NCBI RefSeq assembly: GCF_043951865.1
Contig: NZ_JBINJF010000008.1
Span: 62,001 to 126,000, forward strand
Reading direction: 5' to 3'
Origin: JAMQKA01 sp043951865
Lineage (GTDB): Bacteria > Bacteroidota > Rhodothermia > Balneolales > Balneolaceae
Length of the DNA stretch: 64,000 nucleotides
Shown here one piece after another: positions 1-8,213 of the stretch (the first letter of the stretch is position 1; each line of letters starts with the position of its first letter). The translations under genes were made by a program, and so were the position numbers. Below the pieces are notes generated by a model, which did no database searches, was not told where the DNA came from, and saw only the letters and a list, made by a program, of their open reading frames with translations.

Positions 1-584
1 TAGGCACGCTCAACGAGGAGCAAAGTAACCTGATACAAAGTATCCGGGATGATACCCGGCGCATGAAAAGAACGACAACGGAACTTCTGGATCTTTCAAA
101 AATTGAAGCTGGCAATATTCAGTTGAACACGCAACCGGCCCAACCGTTGGATCTCATTGAATATGCGTATGAAACCATGATGATGCAGGCCAATCAGAAG
201 GATATTGAACTCGAAATTCACTGCGATCAAAATCTGCCGCCGGTAAAAACGGATGTACAGAAAACCGTGTGGGTGTTGGTCAATTTAATCTCTAATGCTA
301 TACGATATACGCCCAAAAATGGGCTCATAGAATTAAAGGCCGAGGAAAAACCCAGTTCAATAAAATTCCTGGTGACCGACACGGGAGAAGGCATAGCGGA
401 AGAGTATCTGGGCAAAATTTTTCAAAAATATTTCCAGATCCATGCTGAGAAAGACGGGGATGGCGGAAGTGGTCTGGGACTGGCAATAGCAAAAGAATTT
501 ATAAATGCGCAGGGAGGAGAAATAGATGTTCAAAGTACCGTGGGAAAAGGAAGTACCTTTTATTTTACCCTTCCGAAAAATTAA
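1..584 (+). CDS. Sensor histidine kinase, C-terminal part (5' end outside window)
   Basis: The frame is open from base 3 with no start inside the window, so the gene is cut by the window edge. The visible 193 residues begin in the second helix of a HisKA dimerisation domain (motif ELLDLSKIEAGN). An HATPase_c domain follows, with an N box (VNLISNAIRYTP), a G1 box (DTGEGI) and a G2 box (GSGLGLAIAKEF). The phospho-accepting His lies upstream of the window. The product would autophosphorylate and pass phosphate to the response regulator encoded 41 bp downstream, forming a two-component pair. Input domain and signal cannot be seen. The family is certain; the stimulus is unknown. Confidence 0.93.
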   Translation, partial: GTLNEEQSNLIQSIRDDTRRMKRTTTELLDLSKIEAGNIQLNTQPAQPLDLIEYAYETMMMQANQKDIELEIHCDQNLPPVKTDVQKTVWVLVNLISNAIRYTPKNGLIELKAEEKPSSIKFLVTDTGEGIAEEYLGKIFQKYFQIHAEKDGDGGSGLGLAIAKEFINAQGGEIDVQSTVGKGSTFYFTLPKN

Positions 585-625
585 GGTGAATAGTTTTTGT
601 TTAACCCTTCAGTAATTTATCCCTT

Positions 626-1948
626 ATGAGTGAAAATGTATTAGTTATTGATGATGAAGACCGTTTTCGAGAACTTCTTTCCAGAATAATTGGGCTGGAA
701 GGATTTAATGTAATACAGGCTAAAAATATCAAAAAAGGCCTGCAGGCACTGGAAGACAACTTTATTCACGTTGTTGTGACGGATGTAAAGCTCCCGGATG
801 GCAGTGGGCTCCACCTGCTTGAAAAGATAAAACAGAAATATCCGCTTATTGAGGTCATCGTGATTACCGCTTATGGCACTATTCAAGACGGCGTGAATGC
901 GATGAAGCAGGGCGCTTTTGATTACATCACCAAGGGAGATGACGATGACAAAATCCATGTCATGGTAGAACGTGCCGCCGAAAAGGCCCAGATGCAGCAT
1001 AAACTTCGCCATCTCGAGCAACGCGTTGACGATAAATATGGGTTTGAAAGTATCGTAGGCGAATCGGAAGCCATTCAGGAAGCCATACAGATGGCAAAAA
1101 AAGTAGCTGACTCTGATATGAGTGTACTGCTGCAGGGAGAGACCGGAACAGGCAAGGAGCTTTTTGCGCAGGCCATTCACCAGGCTAGTCCGCGTAAAGG
1201 TGGTCCTTTCGTGGCACTGAATTGCAGCGCTTTTCCCAAGGATATGTTAGAATCTGAGATGTTTGGTTTTAAAAAGGGAGCATTTACAGGAGCTACTGAA
1301 CCAAAAAAGGGATTAATTGAAGAAGCCGATGGGGGAACCCTCTTTTTGGATGAAATTGGAGAGATGGATATCGGCCTGCAGGCCAAACTGTTGCGTTTCC
1401 TTGAAAACAACAAATTCACGAAGCTTGGCGAAACTCAGGAACGATCGGTTGATATACGGGTAATTGCGGCTACCAATAAAGATTTAAAGAAAGAGGCTGA
1501 AGAAGAAGGATTTCGGGATGATCTTTACTATCGCCTGGCCGGTTTTGAAATCCGAATTCCTCCTCTTCGGGATCGCAAGCAAGATATTCCACTCCTGGCA
1601 AATTTCTTTCTACAGCGCCTCAATCAACGAGTACAACGCATTGATGATGAGGCTATGATCCTGCTGCTGTCTTATTCGTGGCAGGGAAATATTCGAGAGC
1701 TCAAAAATATTATAGAGCGATCTGCTATCTTGGCCGACGGGGATACTATTACCCCGGATCTGCTACCACGTGAATTTCATGGAGAATCTACATCGTCATC
1801 AGGCAGTCCAAATTCATTAAAAGAAATGGAGCGCGTTCATATTAAAAGAGTATTAGAACAGGCCGCTGGGAATAAAACAAAAGCTGCGGAAATGTTGGGT
1901 ATCGGAACCAGCACGCTGTATCGTAAAATTGATGAGTATGATTTGTAG
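626..1948 (+). CDS. NtrC-family sigma-54-dependent response regulator
   Basis: This 440-aa protein has three domains in the NtrC order. A receiver spans about residues 1-120, with acidic DDE at 9-11 and the phospho-acceptor Asp53 in the motif VTDVKLPDG. A sigma-54 AAA+ domain spans about 145-370, with Walker A GETGTGKE, the sigma-54 contact loop GAFTGA at 218-223 and Walker B LFLDEIGEM. A Fis-type helix-turn-helix ends the protein (NKTKAAEMLGIGTSTLYRKI). It should drive open-complex formation at -24/-12 promoters once phosphorylated by the upstream kinase, with which it probably forms an operon. The intact GAFTGA loop supports real sigma-54 activation. Its targets are unknown; a candidate promoter lies in the next gap. 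Confidence 0.96.
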   Translation: MSENVLVIDDEDRFRELLSRIIGLEGFNVIQAKNIKKGLQALEDNFIHVVVTDVKLPDGSGLHLLEKIKQKYPLIEVIVITAYGTIQDGVNAMKQGAFDYITKGDDDDKIHVMVERAAEKAQMQHKLRHLEQRVDDKYGFESIVGESEAIQEAIQMAKKVADSDMSVLLQGETGTGKELFAQAIHQASPRKGGPFVALNCSAFPKDMLESEMFGFKKGAFTGATEPKKGLIEEADGGTLFLDEIGEMDIGLQAKLLRFLENNKFTKLGETQERSVDIRVIAATNKDLKKEAEEEGFRDDLYYRLAGFEIRIPPLRDRKQDIPLLANFFLQRLNQRVQRIDDEAMILLLSYSWQGNIRELKNIIERSAILADGDTITPDLLPREFHGESTSSSGSPNSLKEMERVHIKRVLEQAAGNKTKAAEMLGIGTSTLYRKIDEYDL

Positions 1949-2002
1949 GGACGTTTCCTGTCAAGTTTGAAGTGGGTTCCTGTCGTAGAAATCAGTCCGC
2001 AC

Positions 2003-2040
2003 ATTCCCATTTTGAGAATTGGGTCTCCCAGAATGGGAAT
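2003..2040. promoter_or_regulatory. Inverted repeat downstream of the sigma-54 activator gene
   Basis: ATTCCCATT (2003-2011) is matched exactly by AATGGGAAT (2032-2040). A smaller nested stem TTGGG/CCCAG lies at 2019-2030. No U-tract follows, so it is a poor intrinsic terminator. It sits about 95-130 bp upstream of a -24/-12-like sequence, which is where an NtrC-type activator would bind. Either reading is possible. Confidence 0.4.
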
Positions 2041-2132
2041 ATCCATCCTTCCTTATGAGGGCTCCTTTATAATAAACCAGTTCAATACTATATAAAGCCC
2101 GTTTTTTTAATTTGGGAATCTGGATTATAGAA

Positions 2133-2149
2133 TTGGCATAGTCTTTTCA
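2133..2149 (+). promoter_or_regulatory. Possible sigma-54 (-24/-12) promoter
   Basis: TTGGCATAGTCTTTTCA fits the sigma-54 consensus TTGGCAC-R-N4-TTGCW with correct GG-to-C spacing. It departs at two positions, including T for G in the -12 GC. It lies 53 bp before the next gene start and just downstream of a sigma-54 activator gene, which raises its plausibility. The weak -12 element lowers it. Confidence 0.3.
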
Positions 2150-2201
2150 CTAAATAAAATTAACCAGCGATATTGCTGGGTTTTATAATTGATACTGGAC
2201 G

Positions 2202-2465
2202 ATGGCAACATTTTTAGACTTTTACAAGGGTGCTTCAATCTTTGAGGTCAGTGAGGTGGATCCCTCAGAGGGAGAAACATTAAGAACCAAACTTATCGCT
2301 AAAGCTGTGCTTCAGGATCAACCAAATATGAAGGTCGATTTTGTGGAGCAGGCAGCAACGCCAGTGGAAGCGCGAGAAAAAATTAAGAACGCTATTGACC
2401 GGTTCCTGGATGAGCACGACATCACCCAATTTGAAAATAATTCTTTAATTGACAGCGAAGAATAA
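2202..2465 (+). CDS. Small hypothetical protein
   Basis: This 87-aa acidic protein has no signal peptide or membrane segment and no motif I recognise. It appears to alternate short beta and helical stretches and ends in an acidic tail (NNSLIDSEE). Its stop overlaps the start of the next gene (taATGg), so the two are translationally coupled and probably work together. Both precede the potassium transporter genes on the same strand, so a shared operon is possible. The ATG has no good Shine-Dalgarno site. The codon pattern and coupling support a real gene; its function is unknown. Confidence 0.7.
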   Translation: MATFLDFYKGASIFEVSEVDPSEGETLRTKLIAKAVLQDQPNMKVDFVEQAATPVEAREKIKNAIDRFLDEHDITQFENNSLIDSEE

Positions 2466-2887
2466 TGGAAGCAACAATGGACGATATTTCCCGCAAAGAG
2501 CACCTGCTGGCTGAAAAAGCGCAGGATATCCTCGAGCATCAACAGCAATTGGAATCACTAGAATTGCAAAAAGAGGAACTGCAGCAGCAAAAGCCGACTG
2601 CTGACAAACAGCAACTCTCCTACCAGGAGTCGCTGGAGTTCGGAAAGCAGGTAAAACAATATGAGAAGAAGCTTCAGCTACTTGAAGTGCAGATTCAAAA
2701 GTTAAGCAGGGAGCTTTGTGGGTTAAAAAAACAAACGAAAAAGCTACTGCCCGTATCCAACATAAAGGTAAAAGTGTCCACCTATTCGGATGATGACACA
2801 CCCACTCAAACCTATTGCGTAAAACTCGTTACGGAGGAAAACAGCGATCAGCCAGACGAACATTTCTACATTGAGCGCCTGCAATAA
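2465..2887 (+). CDS. Hypothetical coiled-coil protein
   Basis: This 140-aa protein has a Gln/Glu/Lys-rich heptad-like coiled coil over about residues 5-90. A short segment rich in beta-forming residues follows (roughly 95-140, containing KVKVSTYS and YCVKLVTEE). It has no signal peptide or membrane segment, so it is probably cytoplasmic. Its ATG overlaps the previous stop codon. It lies 45 bp before the KtrB gene. The C-terminal part resembles a small domain on a coiled-coil stalk, but I do not recognise a family. An alternative start at the internal ATG (2477) would remove only four residues. Confidence 0.7.
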   Translation: MEATMDDISRKEHLLAEKAQDILEHQQQLESLELQKEELQQQKPTADKQQLSYQESLEFGKQVKQYEKKLQLLEVQIQKLSRELCGLKKQTKKLLPVSNIKVKVSTYSDDDTPTQTYCVKLVTEENSDQPDEHFYIERLQ

Positions 2888-2932
2888 AAACCCGATGTTT
2901 GTAGTCTGGTAATAAGTTTTTAGATTCGGTGC

Positions 2933-4786
2933 ATGAAATTTCCTTACGACTGGAAACAAAAGTGGGTCAGACTGCTTCGCCGGTGGCGGAGCTTTAAAAA
3001 AGAGGCCAACCTAACCCTCCACTATCTGCAGGACGACATCTATGAAATCGACAAGGTGGCGCATCCGTACCTGCGGGCCTTTACCGTACTGCTTAGCCTG
3101 CTGGTGGTGGCCAGCATCCTTATCCCCATCGGTTTTGAGCTGACGCCCGAACTTACTCACCTGAACCGCCAGATCGAGGGATGGATCCTGTTTGGGTTCG
3201 TTGCCAGCTTTATACTCCGGCTGATATTGACCAGTGATCGCAAAACCTATCTCAAGAGACGCTGGTTCGAGGCGGTCGTTTCCCTGTTTTCGATCTTTTT
3301 ATTAATTGATATTGGAATTTCGTCGATCGGCATTATAGACTATCTATCCGGCGACGCGCCCAACCCGGAAGGGGTGTTCCTGCAGTTTCTGAAAGGCTAC
3401 CTGCTGTTTGTAGTTGTGGTAAAATTTCTGCAGTACCTGCCCGAACTACTGGATCAACAAGAGAATACCGGCCGCTTTTTAGTCTATAGTTTCCTGTCGC
3501 TCATTGTTGGCGGCACGTTTCTGCTGATGCTGCCCGGCGCCACCCAGGATGGCCAGGGACTTGTTTTTATTGATGCGCTGTTTACTTCCACCAGTGCCGT
3601 GTGTGTAACCGGGCTCATTGTGGTGGATACGGCCACGCACTTCACGCTGTTTGGGGAACTGGTGATTCTTGCCTTAATCCAGCTGGGCGGAATCGGCATT
3701 GTCACATTTGCCACCTTCCTGTTTTTGTTCATCAGCGGCGGGCTGGGCGTGGGCCAGATGAATACCCTGAAAGATGTAGTCGGAGAAAGCAATACCAGCT
3801 TGGTAACCGCTACGCTAAAGCGAGTGGTGGGTTTTACATTTCTGGTTGAGGCGATCGGTGCTGTTGGTTACTACCTTAGCTGGGAGGTGAGTTTTCCCAG
3901 TCAGGGACAAAAAATTCTGTTTTCTGTGTTTCATGCAATATCGGCTTTTTGCAATGCGGGATTTTCGCTGTTTACCAACAGCCTGGCTGACCCATTGAAT
4001 GCCACCAGCCTGGGGATTAATATTACCACCATGATCCTCATTGTTTTAGGAGGTTTGGGCTTTACCGTCATTTGGGAGATGATCAGAACCCAAACCGATC
4101 GCTCGCGGTGGCGAAGGCGCCTGTCGATCCATACGCGGACGGTCCTTGTTTCCACAGCCGTGCTTATTGCGGCCGGCACCGTGTTGATTTTAGCAATGGA
4201 ATGGAACGGGACGCTGGCCGGATTTTCCTGGGGAAACAAGATTATGGCGTCCCTGTTTCAAAGTATTACCACACGTACGGCGGGCTTTAACACCATTGAT
4301 ACCGGGGCTATCGGCATATCCGCGACCCTGGTGATGCTCACACTCATGTTTATTGGGGGATCGCCGGCCTCCACCGCCGGGGGAATAAAAACCACGACAT
4401 TTGCAGTCGTCATGCGATCTATTGTGATGACCGTGCGCGGATATAACAAGATGGAGCTGTTTAAGCGAACGGTGCCCAACCAGGTAATCTTTCGGGCTAT
4501 GACCGTCATCTTATTAGCCGCATCCTGCATCAGTATCAGTACCATTTTATTGTCGCTGGTAGAAGATCATGCGTTTATGGATCTGTTTTTTGAAGAAGTG
4601 TCGGCTTTTGCCACGGTGGGATTGTCGCGAGGTATTACCGGTGATTTAACATCGTGGGGCAAGTTCATTATTGTCGTCTCCATGTTTTTAGGCCGGGTGG
4701 GCATCCTCACCTTTATGGCCGCCTTTGCCAGCAAGGTGGATACGAACAAGTACAAATATCCCGAAGAAGATATTATGGTATCCTAA
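2933..4786 (+). CDS. KtrB/TrkH-family potassium uptake transporter with N-terminal membrane extension
   Basis: This 617-aa inner-membrane protein moves K+ inward, driven by cation gradients. The TrkH core begins near residue 180 and contains the four pore-loop filters: SAVCVTG, SAFCNAG, TRTAGFNT and SAFATVGLS, each with its selectivity glycine. The family is usually about 450-480 residues. This protein carries an extra ~170-residue N-terminal part with a basic cytoplasmic start and about four hydrophobic segments, resembling an S1-S4-like bundle without an arginine-rich S4. The RCK partner gene follows after 24 bp, giving a KtrB-KtrA pair. Function is secure at family level; ion coupling is not determinable here. 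Confidence 0.95.
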   Translation: MKFPYDWKQKWVRLLRRWRSFKKEANLTLHYLQDDIYEIDKVAHPYLRAFTVLLSLLVVASILIPIGFELTPELTHLNRQIEGWILFGFVASFILRLILTSDRKTYLKRRWFEAVVSLFSIFLLIDIGISSIGIIDYLSGDAPNPEGVFLQFLKGYLLFVVVVKFLQYLPELLDQQENTGRFLVYSFLSLIVGGTFLLMLPGATQDGQGLVFIDALFTSTSAVCVTGLIVVDTATHFTLFGELVILALIQLGGIGIVTFATFLFLFISGGLGVGQMNTLKDVVGESNTSLVTATLKRVVGFTFLVEAIGAVGYYLSWEVSFPSQGQKILFSVFHAISAFCNAGFSLFTNSLADPLNATSLGINITTMILIVLGGLGFTVIWEMIRTQTDRSRWRRRLSIHTRTVLVSTAVLIAAGTVLILAMEWNGTLAGFSWGNKIMASLFQSITTRTAGFNTIDTGAIGISATLVMLTLMFIGGSPASTAGGIKTTTFAVVMRSIVMTVRGYNKMELFKRTVPNQVIFRAMTVILLAASCISISTILLSLVEDHAFMDLFFEEVSAFATVGLSRGITGDLTSWGKFIIVVSMFLGRVGILTFMAAFASKVDTNKYKYPEEDIMVS

Positions 4787-4810
4787 GATTAATGATTAAC
4801 GTTATCCATT

Positions 4811-5512
4811 ATGAAACGACGAAGTGACCTGCATTTTGCAATTATCGGCATCGGAGCTTTTGGAAGCGCCCTGGCTAAAAAACTTTCCGAGGAGGGGGCC
4901 TATGTTATCGCCATTGACAACAACATGGAGCATATCAACCAGGTGAAGGAGTATGTCTCTGATGCGATCTGTTTTGATGCAACTGATCCCGAGCTTCTGG
5001 AAAGCCACGGCATTACCAATGTGGATGTAGCGGTCATATCCATTGGCGAAACCTTTGAGCCGGTGGCCCTTATTGCCATGCACCTGCTTAACGCCGGGGT
5101 TAAAGAGGTATATGGGCGGGCAGGCAGCCGCATCCAGGAACAGATACTGGAACAAATTGGCATTACCGATATTATTCATCCCGAGCGGCAGGTAGCGGAG
5201 CGCATGGGAACTTCATTAGTGCGGCGGGGGATGTCGGATGTATTTGATATTGGCGAAGGACTGGCGATGTTTGAGGTAGAAGCTCCCGCGTCCATGGTTG
5301 GATACAGCCTGGAAGAGCTCGAAATTCGCAAGCGATATGAGCTCAATTTAATTACGATAAAACGCCTGGTACCGGTGGATAGCGAAATCGGTCCCGAAAA
5401 GCAATATAAACCGATCGGCATACTGTCGGGGAAAACAACGATCAAGGAAGGTGACCATTTTTTGCTGGTGGGGCGTAAAGAAGATGTTGATAAGCTGCTT
5501 GAGACGAATTAA
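4811..5512 (+). CDS. ktrA: KtrA/TrkA-family potassium uptake regulatory protein
   Basis: This 233-aa cytoplasmic protein has an N-terminal RCK/TrkA-N Rossmann domain (about 8-130) with the nucleotide-binding motif GIGAFGSALA and the acidic IDNN at the end of strand 2. A TrkA-C domain spans about 145-230. Proteins of this type form octameric rings on the KtrB dimer and gate it in response to ATP/ADP or NAD(H). It is encoded 24 bp after the KtrB-like gene on the same strand, the normal ktr/trk arrangement. Its single RCK_N/RCK_C pair fits KtrA better than the double-domain enterobacterial TrkA. Confidence 0.92.
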   Translation: MKRRSDLHFAIIGIGAFGSALAKKLSEEGAYVIAIDNNMEHINQVKEYVSDAICFDATDPELLESHGITNVDVAVISIGETFEPVALIAMHLLNAGVKEVYGRAGSRIQEQILEQIGITDIIHPERQVAERMGTSLVRRGMSDVFDIGEGLAMFEVEAPASMVGYSLEELEIRKRYELNLITIKRLVPVDSEIGPEKQYKPIGILSGKTTIKEGDHFLLVGRKEDVDKLLETN

Positions 5513-5743
5513 CTCGGCGTCCGACTTGGGAAATTACAACAAAAAACTTGCTTTCTTTAGCCAAAGGTTCAATCTCCCTGAATCCCTCTTCTCTTGATGA
5601 AGCTGCCCATTTCTACCAACGAATACCTCCCTGGAGAGGAGCCTGTCCCGAACACTTTCGGGAAGATCAGAAGGATTGACCCCGAATTAGATATTTAAGC
5701 AAGTTGGCAGCTGGTAAACGCGTTATGGCGAATAAAACCAATC

Positions 5744-7978
5744 CTACCTCGAAAGCCGCTCGATAATACCTTCCGTCACAGAACGGGGTTTGTATTCCCG
5801 GTTCCGCGTTATAATAACGGTGCCATCGGAGTGCTCGCCGATCTCTTCCGGAATGGAGCCAAACAGGGCTTGCCGGATCGCCGTACTCCTTGTTGCACCG
5901 ATACATACGGTATCATAGTCTTTGGTAGCTCCCAGCAACGCTTCTCGAACATTATCGGATATCATAACTTCTGAATGATACTGCCCGGAGTCTATACCGG
6001 CTTCATGGGCTACGGAACGGATACGGCCTTCTCCCTCTGATTTGGGATCTGCCTGCTCATCAGAACCTGGTTGTTGTACCGTTAATAAGGTAAGGGAAGC
6101 TCCGGCGGTATGGGAGGCCAAATCGTATCCCCGTTTTACCGCCAATATGGTGTTTGGTCCGGTGCCCACCAGGACGACGATATCTTTCACCGGCTGACTG
6201 CCGGCCTTGACAAGCGTTATCTCGCAGGTGGCTTCGTCCACAATATGGTCGATATTGGAGCCCAGGATATGTTGGTACCGCTTGCGCTTGCCACTCCAGC
6301 CGAGCACAAGATGCTGCGCCCGTTCCTCTTTAAGGACGTTTAAGACCGTTGAACTGATGCTGTGGGCCACAATAGCACGCGTGCGAAGACCCAGCCCCCC
6401 CTGCTGGGCCGTCTTGCGAGCACTGTTCAACAGGTCCTGCTGGCGGCGAATCCGTTCATCTTCATACTCTATGCTCTGCTCGAGAGAGGTCTGCTGCGGA
6501 ACCTGGAGAACGCTGACAGCCACGATCTCCGCTTCGCCGTAGTTGGCGCCGATGGCTCCCCCAACATTGATAAGATGCTGCTCGGTCTGGGGATTGGCCA
6601 CGGGGATAACAATGCGATACCGTTCATTGGGAGCCGGGGTTTGACTTCGGGCGGCAATAGCATCGCCAACGAGGCTGGGCTTGAGTGCACGGCTGGCGGC
6701 ATAGCCGAAATACCACAGAACACCCACTATGATAATACCTCCGCCGATGGCAAGAACAAGCGGACGCATTTGAGCTACGATCACCAGACATGAAAACGAC
6801 CCAAGCAGGGGAATAATCGGGTATGCCCAAGACGACAATTTAAAGTCAGGATTGTAATCCTCGGGCTCGGCACGTCGCATGACGATGACCGCCACATGGA
6901 CAAGTGCATAGGTGATGAGATATAAAAAGCTGGCTACATCTGCCAGCGTTTCAATACCAACTCCAACACCGATAAGCAGGAGAATAACCACTCCTGTGAT
7001 CAGAATGGCCCGGAAGGGAGTGCGAAATTTACTGTGAATTTTGTTGAGCCAGCTGGTGAGAATTTTATCGCGCCCCATCGCAAAGTTGACACGCGCAGCA
7101 GACAGAATGGAGGCATTGGCACTGGATACCGTGGCAAGAAGAGCCCCCACTACCATCATTAACGCACCAATCGTGCCCAGGTATTCGCTTGCCACATCGG
7201 CCACCGGAATATTAGAGGCGGCCAGATCGACCACCGGCAGCACTCCCGTGGAAACCAGCATCACCAACACGTAGAATATCATGGGCGTCAGCACCGAGGC
7301 GATCATCGACAGGGGCAGGTTGCGACCGGGATCTTTGATCTCTTCCGCACTGGTTGCGATAACTTCAAACCCAATAAACGAAACATAGACGGTGGCCGCC
7401 GTGGAGGCCACGGCTCCCCATCCATTGGGATTGAACGGGCGAAATACGGACCAGTCGATATTAAATACTCCAAAAGCCAAAAATACAATGATAAACCCAA
7501 TCAGCAGAACGACAATCAGGTTCTGCAGCACCCCGGCTTCTTTAACGCCCCGATAGTTTACGCCAATAAGCAGAAAGGCCATGACCAGCGCAGACCAGGC
7601 CACGGGAATATTGCCCCAGAAAAAAGTTAAATACTGTCCAAATCCCAGCATGTAAAAAGCCGTGGCGAACATGAGCCCCGCCCACATGCTCCAGCCTACA
7701 ATAGAGCCGAAAAAACTGCCCATCGCTCGGTTCACGTAGTAGTAGCTGCCCCCCGCCTTGGGCATACCGGTAGCCAGTTCAGAAAGGGAGAGCGCCGTAA
7801 GTAGCGACACGACCCCGCCGATGGCAAATGAAATCATGCCTGCCGGCCCCGCGTTGTTGGCAACAATACCGGGGAGCACGAAAATGCCGGCGCCGATCAT
7901 CGTGCCAACTCCAATAGTGTAGGCTTCGAGAAACCCCAGGTCGCGGGCCAGTTCCTGATCACTTGAATGGTCAGTCAT
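5744..7978 (-). CDS. APC-family amino-acid permease fused to two universal stress (USP) domains
   Basis: This is a 744-aa protein. Residues 1 to about 430 form a 12-segment amino acid-polyamine-cation permease. The first helix carries the family signature GVGTMIGAGIFVLPG, and GSYYYVNRA follows in TM2-TM3. The C-terminal ~300 residues are two tandem cytoplasmic USP folds (about 455-595 and 600-735). Each ends in an ATP-loop-like pattern: GWSGKRKR..ILGS and GATRSTAIRQALFGSI. Such fusions are common in archaea and some bacteria, and the USP part is thought to sense nucleotide or energy state. The substrate is not predictable. It converges with ktrA, and its 5' region is shared with the divergent M48 protease gene. 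Confidence 0.92.
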   Translation of the reverse strand: MTDHSSDQELARDLGFLEAYTIGVGTMIGAGIFVLPGIVANNAGPAGMISFAIGGVVSLLTALSLSELATGMPKAGGSYYYVNRAMGSFFGSIVGWSMWAGLMFATAFYMLGFGQYLTFFWGNIPVAWSALVMAFLLIGVNYRGVKEAGVLQNLIVVLLIGFIIVFLAFGVFNIDWSVFRPFNPNGWGAVASTAATVYVSFIGFEVIATSAEEIKDPGRNLPLSMIASVLTPMIFYVLVMLVSTGVLPVVDLAASNIPVADVASEYLGTIGALMMVVGALLATVSSANASILSAARVNFAMGRDKILTSWLNKIHSKFRTPFRAILITGVVILLLIGVGVGIETLADVASFLYLITYALVHVAVIVMRRAEPEDYNPDFKLSSWAYPIIPLLGSFSCLVIVAQMRPLVLAIGGGIIIVGVLWYFGYAASRALKPSLVGDAIAARSQTPAPNERYRIVIPVANPQTEQHLINVGGAIGANYGEAEIVAVSVLQVPQQTSLEQSIEYEDERIRRQQDLLNSARKTAQQGGLGLRTRAIVAHSISSTVLNVLKEERAQHLVLGWSGKRKRYQHILGSNIDHIVDEATCEITLVKAGSQPVKDIVVLVGTGPNTILAVKRGYDLASHTAGASLTLLTVQQPGSDEQADPKSEGEGRIRSVAHEAGIDSGQYHSEVMISDNVREALLGATKDYDTVCIGATRSTAIRQALFGSIPEEIGEHSDGTVIITRNREYKPRSVTEGIIERLSR

Positions 7979-8213
7979 CTAACGTTTTTTTGTTTAAAAT
8001 GCAGCGAAATATGGCTCAATCTACGCAGCGGGACCCATCCCGAATGATACGAACACGTAAACTGACCGCTTAAGTTCATTGCAGGATGATACTAAATAAG
8101 TTCTTGTTCATAAAAAATGATTTTGTGGAAAAGGATTTTGCAAAAGCCTCTTTTACTAATTAATTCATTTAGTTTACCTTGAGTCAAAAATTAAACAGCA
8201 ACAACCATCCCGC

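Noticed and set aside
5646..5663. TCCCGAA-CACT-TTCGGGA hairpin between ktrA and the permease gene
   Set aside because: The stem is perfect but short, with no T-run on either strand. Not enough to call a terminator.
8120..8145. TGTGG..TTTTGCA before the M48 protease, resembling a sigma-54 promoter
   Set aside because: The GG-to-GC spacing is 11 instead of the required 10.
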